From positions 1-57,472 of the forward strand of contig NZ_FOWD01000029.1 of the NCBI RefSeq assembly GCF_900115365.1: a stretch of DNA of 57,472 nt, written 5' to 3'. Made by a program: the position numbers and the translations under genes. The stretch comes from Anaerocolumna aminovalerica. GTDB taxonomy: Bacteria; Bacillota; Clostridia; Lachnospirales; Lachnospiraceae. Positions 24,667-32,426 of this stretch are shown here, piece after piece. The number at the start of each line of letters is the position of its first letter. The stretch's first letter is position 1. Below the pieces are notes generated by a model. That model saw only the letters and a list, made by a program, of their open reading frames with translations. It searched no databases and was not told where the DNA came from.

Positions 24667-27600
24667 CTAAAAAGTGATCTTGTCTGTATCATTCATCGCT
24701 GATATAGTTTTTATTTCTGAAAGAAGCCAGGTTTTATATTCAGACACTGTTATTTCAGACTTGGGCAATTCACGCCTTATTGTACTGACAACAGCCTTCT
24801 TCTCTTCCGGTACAGGAGCATCTCCTCCTTCTGCAAGCGGAACATCATCCTGCTTCTTTTCCGGCTTTTGACGTATGATCTGCGCATCTATTACACTTAG
24901 TTCTGTTTCTTTCTGTCCAACAATATCATTTGCAGATAACACCTCTGAAAATGTCAGTTTCGTGCTATCTTCCTTGATAGATGTCGTGATCTTAGGATTT
25001 TTACAAATTCTTCCCTCTGCAAACGCAAGAATGGTTTGCGCCTTGCTCCTTAGCACTGCATTTTCTTCAATATCAAGCGTTTCTATTTCTTGAATAACTG
25101 ACTCTGCTTTCGATTTAATAGCTTCGTATTTTGCTGACATTATTAATGCTGCTTCAGAGTATTTTTTGAAATATTCATCTCTGATCTTTTGAGCTATGGT
25201 TTGTAACTCGACGTATTTATGCATCAAGCCAGAGTCGAATGCACCATTGAAATCATTTGTTGCCAGTGCAATAGATTGAACTATTTTGGCAGCCTTTGAA
25301 AGATCATCATTTACTTCTTGTACAAATATCTTCCAGCCCTCCGCTTTTGCTTGTCGATTCTTAATAAAATCAGAACACGACATAACAGCATCTATTGCAT
25401 CAGAGAAAGAATCTTTGCTGGAAATAAAAGCAATTGCTTTATCGATATAGTTCTGATCATTAACATTTCCAATAAACTGCTTTAACACACTTTCAACTGA
25501 TGTCATGTCAGGATAATACGCATCAAATTTACTGTTGGCTTCTCGCCATGCTTTTATTTTTCCAGCGTATTCTTCTGCTGTCTTTGATATAGCGCAAACA
25601 AGGTCAAAATCATTTGTGTTCCAATCGACCTTTTTCCCATTTCGATCTACCGCTTCAAATTCTTTTAAAACTACAACAATATCATTTTTATGTGATGCTG
25701 AAAGTGATTTAGTAATCCCCTTGAAAGAAGCCTTTCTGAAGTTTGTCGCATTCTTAAAAATACTATCCACATCTGGATCTCTATATGAATACTTTTCTGA
25801 CCCACCGAACTTTGCAATAATCCTTCCACCTCGCATAAGAGCTGCAACCGTAGAAACAACTGTACCGTATAAATAGCCCGTCGGCGGCTCCAGAAGCTTG
25901 CTTTCTATACTCGATCCATCAACAAACGTGTTCTTAATCAAATTCAACACTGCTTCCGATACCGTTAGTTTGTCCCCTATCAGAGTTCCGCCCGCATCAA
26001 AGAATTCAAAATCCTTTCCGGCAAAATAAGAATGTAGTTTTGATGCGTTTGCCTCCTTGATCACCTTATACGCCACATCATCTTTGAGCTGGGTGGATAG
26101 TCTCTTCGTATAAACATTTCTCACCAATGCTTTTTCCTGTTCTGTCATTACAGTCGTAGCATTGGACTCATTTAATAACGAAACGTTAAACAAATATATG
26201 ATGGTTCCGGAGGTAAGTGCCTTCTCAATAAGTGCACGCAAAGCCTCTTCCTTCGTTTCCCTAATTGACACGAAGTTCCTGATATACTGAGCCTCCTCAA
26301 TATCTGTTCTCTGATACTTGTCAGCTATATAATCTATTCTCTTTATATCCGTAATCAGCTTATCTATTTCTGTAAACTGACTGTTATCCGGCACAAGGTA
26401 CATCAGATCATGCTGGTTCTGATACGTATTCTTGATATCATTAATATCAGCACTTCTATCATCCGAAATTGAGTAAATACTCTTTATCTTCAGCTTCAGG
26501 CTTTTCTGTGAGGGATTTGTAATCTCATCATCCAGATCCGTTGTCACATAGAAATCGTATCCTATTCCATTGTCAGTTACCTTGGCGGCGCCTTTTACGA
26601 AACTGCTTTTTTTATAATGATCAAGTAAGAATCCTTTTCTGACATATGACTGTACCGAGAATTCATTCATCTCGTCCAGCAATCTCTGTTCGATATCGGA
26701 CGTAATCCTATATTGATTATCATTAAGTATCAGAATTCTTGCCTCAACAAGGCTATCCAATGCGCTCTTAACATCCTTCTCAATCTTATAATAATCATCC
26801 GGATTACTGATAAACGCCTTAAGAATATTACTTATGGTAGTAGGTGCACTATCAGCATCTTCAAGGAAATGTATCGTTTCCAAAATACATCTTCCAGATA
26901 TTGGACTTCCAGTTTGAGATAGAACACGCTCTGCACTTTCATATCTGTTTACAAGAAGAACAGGAGGCTGCGGCTGTGCCTGCTTAGCCATTTGCCATGC
27001 TGTCGCAGTGCAAAATAAATCTTCCTCTTGCATTTCTTTCTTCAAGATGTCGTAGGCACTTATTATCATGCCTCGTGCTGCGACATTTGTAGATGTATAT
27101 CCTTTTTTTCCAAAAAGGAAATTCTGCATCAACTGCAGCTGATACTGATAAAAGGGATAATACGTCGCATAACTTTCCTTACTGTCCGTTTTTGTGAGTC
27201 CATTACCAGACAGCATGGCAGTATCCGTTATTTTTCCTGAATTTGTCTCAAAATTGTTTTCAAGTTCCTGTCTACCTGAATCTGTTTTCTTTAACAATCT
27301 GCTTCGGATGATCACATCAACTTCTGTAGACTCAATATGGATCTTGGTCTTGAAACGATCCGTCATCTTTGTAAGATTTGACTTATTGATGCTGGAATTG
27401 TTGATAACATCATCCAGTTTCTCCTGGGCAATAGCCATTGTCCATACGCGACCCTTTATTGCGGAGAATGCTTCGCTAATTCCTTCGAGATCCAGTAGCG
27501 TAAATTTCTTCTGGTTGATTGCTTCACTTGCCTCATCAAACAGAAATACGACTTCAACATCTGGCTTAACAGAAAGAAACAGTTCCAGTTCTTCTTTTAA

Positions 27601-28293
27601 TTTGGCAGCACTATAATGATCTCTTTCCTTCTCAATAGTATCCTTGATATTATTGAAATCGTTCTCTGAATTCCCCTTGCCGAGAAAGATATCCTTTATC
27701 ACCTTGTGGTACGACATGATATTCTTTCTCACATCACTCCACTTTGCACCATTCTTATCAGCGACATACTTTGAAACATCAGTATAAGAATCCTGCATCA
27801 TCATATGAAACAGCAGTATTCCAAAGGCATTCTCCGGAATATCCAATGTCCTCAGGAAGTTTTCCATCATAGTCATAGCTATTCCAAGATTTGTATTCTG
27901 CTTGGCGATATCAAATTTCACCACAAGAAAATCTTTACTTTCAAGCGCCATGATATCGTTACGGATTAGTGCCTCGTCACTGATTCCGTGAAATCTCTGT
28001 AAAATTCGATCTCTAGCAGGCGTTCCTAATATATCCGGATTACTCAAAATGAATCCCCAAAGTTTGCCAAGATAAGATTTTCCTGATCCATAAAAACCGG
28101 ACAGCCAGATTCCTGTTTCTTTTATATTTCCTGAGAATACGTCCGCAAGCTTATCAAACTCTCTAGCCAGACCCTCTGTGACAATATAATTATCAATTTC
28201 GCTCAGGAGCTCCTCTTCCTGAAGATTCTCCATATCAATTACATTGGTTATGTCTTCCTTGAGATCTATTGTAAGTATGTCTTTTATCTTCAT
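24667..28293 (-). CDS. brxC: BREX P-loop ATPase BrxC
   Basis: This 1208-aa protein is the large ATPase of BREX (BrxC/PglY family). Walker A GFYGSGKS is at residues 66-73 and a Walker B-like VVFLFDEASEAI near 248. The remainder is helical, with coiled-coil stretches near 1000-1100. BrxC is required for defence in tested type 1 systems. The gene starts 3 bases after brxB, with GGAGGAAA ahead of it, so translation is coupled. Length and position are canonical. Confidence 0.96.
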   Translation of the reverse strand: MKIKDILTIDLKEDITNVIDMENLQEEELLSEIDNYIVTEGLAREFDKLADVFSGNIKETGIWLSGFYGSGKSYLGKLWGFILSNPDILGTPARDRILQRFHGISDEALIRNDIMALESKDFLVVKFDIAKQNTNLGIAMTMMENFLRTLDIPENAFGILLFHMMMQDSYTDVSKYVADKNGAKWSDVRKNIMSYHKVIKDIFLGKGNSENDFNNIKDTIEKERDHYSAAKLKEELELFLSVKPDVEVVFLFDEASEAINQKKFTLLDLEGISEAFSAIKGRVWTMAIAQEKLDDVINNSSINKSNLTKMTDRFKTKIHIESTEVDVIIRSRLLKKTDSGRQELENNFETNSGKITDTAMLSGNGLTKTDSKESYATYYPFYQYQLQLMQNFLFGKKGYTSTNVAARGMIISAYDILKKEMQEEDLFCTATAWQMAKQAQPQPPVLLVNRYESAERVLSQTGSPISGRCILETIHFLEDADSAPTTISNILKAFISNPDDYYKIEKDVKSALDSLVEARILILNDNQYRITSDIEQRLLDEMNEFSVQSYVRKGFLLDHYKKSSFVKGAAKVTDNGIGYDFYVTTDLDDEITNPSQKSLKLKIKSIYSISDDRSADINDIKNTYQNQHDLMYLVPDNSQFTEIDKLITDIKRIDYIADKYQRTDIEEAQYIRNFVSIRETKEEALRALIEKALTSGTIIYLFNVSLLNESNATTVMTEQEKALVRNVYTKRLSTQLKDDVAYKVIKEANASKLHSYFAGKDFEFFDAGGTLIGDKLTVSEAVLNLIKNTFVDGSSIESKLLEPPTGYLYGTVVSTVAALMRGGRIIAKFGGSEKYSYRDPDVDSIFKNATNFRKASFKGITKSLSASHKNDIVVVLKEFEAVDRNGKKVDWNTNDFDLVCAISKTAEEYAGKIKAWREANSKFDAYYPDMTSVESVLKQFIGNVNDQNYIDKAIAFISSKDSFSDAIDAVMSCSDFIKNRQAKAEGWKIFVQEVNDDLSKAAKIVQSIALATNDFNGAFDSGLMHKYVELQTIAQKIRDEYFKKYSEAALIMSAKYEAIKSKAESVIQEIETLDIEENAVLRSKAQTILAFAEGRICKNPKITTSIKEDSTKLTFSEVLSANDIVGQKETELSVIDAQIIRQKPEKKQDDVPLAEGGDAPVPEEKKAVVSTIRRELPKSEITVSEYKTWLLSEIKTISAMNDTDKITF

Positions 28294-28295
28294 CC

Positions 28296-28859
28296 TTAGT
28301 TTCCTCCAATCACCATGCAGCGATATTTTGATGCCGGCCTTATGCCCAAAAACATTATCTCATCATTCTTTTTGACCGCCGGATAAAGAATAATTACTGG
28401 ATTTTTTCCTTGCATTACAACCTTATTCTCCATGATGTGAATGTTTTCTATATCCGTTCCATTAAGTGCTCCAACCCTTATCAAAACCGGTATCTTGTTT
28501 TGATCATATACATCGACTATCGCCTGTATGATCATCTGAAACAGATCGTTCCCCTCTTCTCCAGGTGGTAACTTAAATATCTGGTTCGAGGAGTTTTGCA
28601 ACAATTCATACTTAAGCATTATCTCTTCTTCGTTTTCATCAACAAATCTTACCAGCAATTCGTTCAGATCAATGAACGCATATCTTTCTGAATCAAGATT
28701 TTGTTTCATTAATCTGATATACTCGCCCTCCTCTAACGGTGGGCACATAAAGAGCATAGAGTTTCCACCATTTGCGCTAAGTTTAATATTATTCTCATCA
28801 AACGCCCTTACAGCCTGCTCTAAGTCTTGTATCTTTGCTTCTATTTTACTTACACTCAT
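28296..28859 (-). CDS. brxB: BREX protein BrxB (DUF1788)
   Basis: This 187-aa protein belongs to DUF1788, the BrxB family of type 1 BREX. The family pattern FMCPPLEEGEYIRLMKQNL and the C-terminal IILYPAVKKNDEIMFLGIRP are visible. Its molecular role is not established; it is essential for defence in the characterised Bacillus and E. coli systems. It overlaps the end of brxA by 14 bases and has an AGGAGA ribosome site inside brxA. Confidence 0.95.
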   Translation of the reverse strand: MSVSKIEAKIQDLEQAVRAFDENNIKLSANGGNSMLFMCPPLEEGEYIRLMKQNLDSERYAFIDLNELLVRFVDENEEEIMLKYELLQNSSNQIFKLPPGEEGNDLFQMIIQAIVDVYDQNKIPVLIRVGALNGTDIENIHIMENKVVMQGKNPVIILYPAVKKNDEIMFLGIRPASKYRCMVIGGN

Positions 28860-29598
28860 GGCATATCTCCTCGTAAGTCATTATCGGTTCAGCCCTCAGT
28901 ATTTCTCCATTGAAACTTATGTTAATGTACGACCTGTATTTGTTTTGCAGGCACCGCTCTATAAAATACTGTTTCTCCATAAAACCATATTTCATCCAGC
29001 TACTGTCACTTAGATTTGTTGACTCTTCAGCCTGCATCAACCAATAAACAAATAATACAAACTGTTTATCTGATAGGTTTTTATAAACTATTTTTTTCTT
29101 TATTCCACCATCAACCAGTCCCAGTTTCTTCAACACAGTCAGATACTTCGAAGCTGTGATACTCATAGTTGAATCTGACCATTTCTTTAGAGTTTCCTCT
29201 TTCTGCTTCAATTCTTTAAGGCAGGCAAGGACCTCCTCAGCGGTTACTATCGTTCTTCCGGAAAAAAGGATTGGAAAATAAACCTGCTCATTCAAATAAG
29301 CAAACATTTCATTGTTTACAGACATATTCCAAAAGAACATTAACAACATAGTTTCATCCAAAGACTCCATATTACAGAACGTCTGGATCATATCCTTCAG
29401 CTCAGCCGTCTTAAACGAATTCATGCTCTTATCTATGGCTCTTTGAAATCTCTTAAATGCTTTTTCGGTTTTTACAGTAGTGTATTCACGCTGGATCTCA
29501 TCTGACGATTTATCCTTTGCCTCTCCGGCAATATATACTCGTACCAGATCGTAATCCGGAACTCCACCAAGAATGTTTATATCTGAATTAATATCCAT
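28846..29598 (-). CDS. brxA: BREX protein BrxA (DUF1819)
   Basis: This 250-aa protein is BrxA, DUF1819, a small helical DNA-binding protein that opens type 1 BREX operons. Conserved family features include LVRVYIAGEAKDKSSDEIQ near the start and the WSDSTMSITASKYLTVLKKL segment in the middle. It follows the regulator by 3 bases. No catalytic motif is expected or seen. Confidence 0.94.
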   Translation of the reverse strand: MDINSDINILGGVPDYDLVRVYIAGEAKDKSSDEIQREYTTVKTEKAFKRFQRAIDKSMNSFKTAELKDMIQTFCNMESLDETMLLMFFWNMSVNNEMFAYLNEQVYFPILFSGRTIVTAEEVLACLKELKQKEETLKKWSDSTMSITASKYLTVLKKLGLVDGGIKKKIVYKNLSDKQFVLFVYWLMQAEESTNLSDSSWMKYGFMEKQYFIERCLQNKYRSYINISFNGEILRAEPIMTYEEICHECK

Positions 29599-29601
29599 AA
29601 A

Positions 29602-29841
29602 TTAAGCCTCAGCTCCTTCTTCCGATTCTTTTTCGATTTGAACAACATCATCAAATGTACACTGAAGCTCATCACAAATCCGCGCAATTACATCCATCGA
29701 AACCATTTGATCATTATTCATTTTTGTAAAAGTACTAGCGGCTATATGGGTTTTACTCCGCAGCTCCGATTTAGCCATTTTCCTGTCAATTAGGAGTTTC
29801 CATAAGGGACTATATGTAACTTTGATTTCGTTTTTTTCCAT
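29602..29841 (-). CDS. Helix-turn-helix regulator of the BREX operon
   Basis: This 79-aa Cro/CI-type protein has one helix-turn-helix (LIDRKMAKSELRSKTHIA with STFTKMNNDQMVSMDVIARI) and the typical ending ELQCTFDDVVQI. It is the first gene of the BREX operon, 3 bases before brxA, with CCGGAGG 9 bases ahead of the ATG. Its own promoter carries an inverted repeat over the -10 box, so it is probably an autorepressor. It is not related in size to the larger WYL-type BrxR regulators of other BREX loci. Confidence 0.85.
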   Translation of the reverse strand: MEKNEIKVTYSPLWKLLIDRKMAKSELRSKTHIAASTFTKMNNDQMVSMDVIARICDELQCTFDDVVQIEKESEEGAEA

Positions 29842-29874
29842 GCTTCTAAGCCTCCGGTGCTTATCAAAAAAATA

Positions 29875-29920
29875 TATAATAACACTCGTATATTATACCA
29901 AGAACCGTGCTTTTCTTCAA
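29875..29920 (-). promoter_or_regulatory. BREX operon promoter with overlapping operator
   Basis: On the minus strand TTGAAG (29915-29920) is followed after exactly 17 bases by TATAAT (29892-29897), preceded by TGG. Perfect 7-bp inverted arms TATAATA (29875-29881) and TATTATA (29891-29897) cover the -10 box and the start region. This is a good operator candidate for the adjacent regulator, although the arms are A+T-rich. Confidence 0.75.
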
Positions 29921-30263
29921 TAGAAACTTTTGAAATCTCGAAATTTATGTGGAAAAATAAAAAGTTTTTTCACATTTCACATATAATCCTCAAAGCAAGA
30001 AAATAACAAGATATTTAGGAGTCAAATCAGCTGAGACATCTATTGCACTCTAACCTCCCACACTCCATTATCCACATTTCGTGTCCCAAAAAACGGACTT
30101 CAACTTGGTTTTTCACAAATTGGCAAGCAATGTCTGTGTCCAGACAACTCACTTCGCTCGGCTTGTTGGGAGTTGCTCCCAATCCCTTCAAACATCAGAT
30201 TTTCATCTGCTGATCTACGCCCCGCTCCGCGGTGCTGAGTACTTATCGCCAAAGGCGAGAAAT
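29921..30263. other. Gene-free junction between BREX cargo and conjugation block
   Basis: No convincing gene lies here. The right two-thirds contain a run of short perfect hairpins (30131-30146, 30166-30182, 30196-30209 and a TCGCC-AAA-GGCGA stem near 30246-30258). The left third is A+T-rich like the BREX region, so the composition changes inside this interval. It may mark the cargo boundary and could hold the transfer origin. Confidence 0.5.
30131..30182. repeat. Paired hairpins, possible oriT structure
   Basis: TGTCTG-TGTC-CAGACA (30131-30146) and TTGGGAG-TTG-CTCCCAA (30166-30182) are perfect stem-loops 19 bases apart. Short inverted repeats of this kind are typical next to relaxase nick sites. 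No known nick sequence is identified, so oriT is only a suggestion. Confidence 0.35.
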
Positions 30264-30311
30264 AAAAAAAGAGGGGCACCCCACCGGATGTGATTCCGAT
30301 GAAATGCCCCT
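30264..30311 (-). terminator. Terminator of the conjugation operon
   Basis: On the minus strand AGGGGCA (30305-30311) pairs with TGCCCCT (30272-30278), with an inner CGGA/TCCG stem, and TTTTTTT follows. It lies 6 bases past the relaxase stop codon and separates the transfer genes from the BREX promoter. Confidence 0.85.
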
Positions 30312-30316
30312 TTGGA

Positions 30317-31726
30317 CTAAAGTGACTCTTCTTTTGTTTTTGTTTTTTCTCTCGCCCTCGTTTCCTCTTCTTTTTCAAGATTCAGGAATCGCTCGATGTC
30401 GTATTTTGCTGTAGCGAAGTCCGTCATCTCCTGCTTGGCTTTTCGGTATTCCCGGTAAGCCTCTTTCTTCCTGGCAAGGAGTTCTGCGTATTCTTCGTTC
30501 AGCTGTTTTACCGTCGGAAGCTTCTCCACTCCCAACTCGGAAAATGCCTGCTTCGCCGCTTTATGAAGAGTGATCTCTTCGCGGTGAGCTTCAAAGAAAG
30601 CTTTACTGTACCCCGCCTTTCGGTATGCCACATAGACATCTTTGGTCTTTGCATAATTCAAAATATGCGTTTTTAAGACCGAGATCTCTGCCATTCTTTT
30701 CTCGGCCGACTTGATCGTAGTGGACAGTTTATTGAAGTGATCAGCAGCTTCTTTGGCTCTCTGATTTAGCGAATCAAGGTCCCGGATGTCATGCTCTTCC
30801 AGGAAGAGAAGCGCTTTGGCCACCTGCTTCACATTGTAGACTTTCGCCCATCTCTCATATCCGGCACCTTTTCCCTGAGCAAGTTTTGCTTGGATATCGA
30901 TGAGCATATCAACCTTCTTTTCAGGCTTCGCGTTCTGCTTCCGGATCTCAGGATCACGCTCCATCTCACCGGAGATGATCTTCTCAAGGTCGTCAGGTCT
31001 GTATCCTTCCCCGAGGGACTTAAAACGGATAAACCGCTTCTGGTCTTTCCCCTTTATCGCAGGATTCTTGCCTCGCTTAATCTGATACTCTTCTTCCTCT
31101 AGGAACCGAAGCAGCTCTTCAAAATCTTTCGGATTTCTCGCCAGGCCTCGGTCGATTGCTTCGCGGATCGCGTTTCGGTAAGCAGAACGTTTTGGATAAT
31201 CCGCGCGCTTTTCTCTGTCTCGATATGCTCTCGGGTTGATAACTGAAAGTCCATGCTCTAAGCATAATTTGTCGCTGATCCGCTGGATAACAAACGATGA
31301 AAGAAAGAAGTTTTTGAATTTCCTGTCACATGCAAGATTTGTCGAGTTGAAGATGATGTGGTTATGAATATGTGCCTTATCCGTATGAGTTGCAACGATG
31401 AAAGCATACTCACCTTTGGTGAATTTCATCGCAAGCTCATAACCGATGGCATTGGCTTCTTCAGGAGTTATCTCCCCTGGTTTGAATGACTGCCTAATCT
31501 GATATGCGATCACATCATGTGTCGGTACCCGGTGATCCTTCACATATTCATTCCGGGCGGAATAGAATTCCTGATCAACAATTTGGGGATTGCACTCATA
31601 GGCAGTTACATATTCACCCTCTTCAGTTTTTTCTCCGTTCTTCGCATAATCGACTCTGTCTTTTAAGCACTGCGAGACGGTTTTTCCTTTGTTCTCATGC
31701 AAAGGTATCAGTCTTGTAGCTGCCAT
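30317..31726 (-). CDS. Relaxase, MobA/VirD2 (MOBP) family
   Basis: This 469-aa protein nicks oriT and carries the strand into the recipient. The three-histidine metal motif is visible as ATHTDKAHIHNHIIFNS (His119, 121, 123), and the likely nucleophile is Tyr27 in DRVDYAKN. The C-terminal half is a long charged helical region. The start at 31726 (MAATRLI) is chosen because GGAGGA lies 5 bases before it; the longer frame to 31768 would overlap mobC by 32 bases without a site. It is the last gene of the transfer operon, 10 bases after mobC. Confidence 0.93.
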   Translation of the reverse strand: MAATRLIPLHENKGKTVSQCLKDRVDYAKNGEKTEEGEYVTAYECNPQIVDQEFYSARNEYVKDHRVPTHDVIAYQIRQSFKPGEITPEEANAIGYELAMKFTKGEYAFIVATHTDKAHIHNHIIFNSTNLACDRKFKNFFLSSFVIQRISDKLCLEHGLSVINPRAYRDREKRADYPKRSAYRNAIREAIDRGLARNPKDFEELLRFLEEEEYQIKRGKNPAIKGKDQKRFIRFKSLGEGYRPDDLEKIISGEMERDPEIRKQNAKPEKKVDMLIDIQAKLAQGKGAGYERWAKVYNVKQVAKALLFLEEHDIRDLDSLNQRAKEAADHFNKLSTTIKSAEKRMAEISVLKTHILNYAKTKDVYVAYRKAGYSKAFFEAHREEITLHKAAKQAFSELGVEKLPTVKQLNEEYAELLARKKEAYREYRKAKQEMTDFATAKYDIERFLNLEKEEETRAREKTKTKEESL

Positions 31727-31736
31727 GAGTTCCTCC

Positions 31737-32066
31737 TTAAATGCTTGATAAACGATCCAATATTTCACCCATCAGTTGTAAAATCTCCTGATGGCTTTTC
31801 TGCAGATCTTTGATATCTGCTTCGTAAATGCTGCCGGTTTCATTTGCTCTTTTTGCGTACTGATTCAGGTTGTTGGAATTGATATGAAGGAGGCGCAGAA
31901 CCTCCTTCACATCCGTCAGATCCAGCTTAATCAGGTATCCGTTCAAAGCCATTTTTCTGATAAATGCGCTCATGTTCTTCATACCGGCCTCAGCCATTCG
32001 CTCATGGATCTTTTTCCACTCATCCTTCGTAACACGGACATAGATCATTCCGTCCTGACGTGCCAT
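31737..32066 (-). CDS. mobC: Mobilisation accessory protein MobC-like
   Basis: This 109-aa protein has the MobC pattern: an N-terminal ribbon-helix-helix-like segment (IYVRVTKDEWKKIHERMAEA), then AFIRKMALNGYLIK and the helical NNLNQYAKRANETG. Such proteins bind near oriT and help the relaxase open the strands. The start at 32066 shares one base with the stop of the 119-aa gene (TGATG), indicating coupled translation. Confidence 0.88.
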   Translation of the reverse strand: MARQDGMIYVRVTKDEWKKIHERMAEAGMKNMSAFIRKMALNGYLIKLDLTDVKEVLRLLHINSNNLNQYAKRANETGSIYEADIKDLQKSHQEILQLMGEILDRLSSI

Positions 32067-32425
32067 CAAATCCTCTCCCTGTCTCCGCACAGCACGCATC
32101 CGGTCACAGGCTTTGCACCTTCAGGTACAGGAACCGGCTCCTGCAGCCTTTTTAAGACCGACTTCTTTTTCTGCTCTTCCTCGATGACTTCGGCAGCACT
32201 TACCTGACAAACGGGCTTAGGTTCAGGCAGGTTATTGATGACTCCGTCGAAGGAATTATCATTCTGCTCAACCATATCCTCGATGCCTCTCATGGGATTT
32301 CTGCTTGCCGAAGGACCGGCACCGGGAGTCTCTTCAAAGGAACCTGCGATCTCATCGATCTCAGTTTCAACTGCTCCACCAACCTCATCCCATTTCCGGA
32401 TCTTCGTCTTCTTCTTTTTCTCCAT
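32066..32425 (-). CDS. Hypothetical 119-aa charged protein of the transfer operon
   Basis: I do not recognise a family. The protein begins with a basic stretch (EKKKKTKIRKW), is acidic and low-complexity in the middle, and ends CVLCGDRERI with a C-x-x-C pair. It lies between topB and mobC with one-base spacing and overlap, as in related ICEs, so it is a genuine operon member. No membrane segment is visible. Confidence 0.65.
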   Translation of the reverse strand: MEKKKKTKIRKWDEVGGAVETEIDEIAGSFEETPGAGPSASRNPMRGIEDMVEQNDNSFDGVINNLPEPKPVCQVSAAEVIEEEQKKKSVLKRLQEPVPVPEGAKPVTGCVLCGDRERI

Positions 32426-32426
32426 A

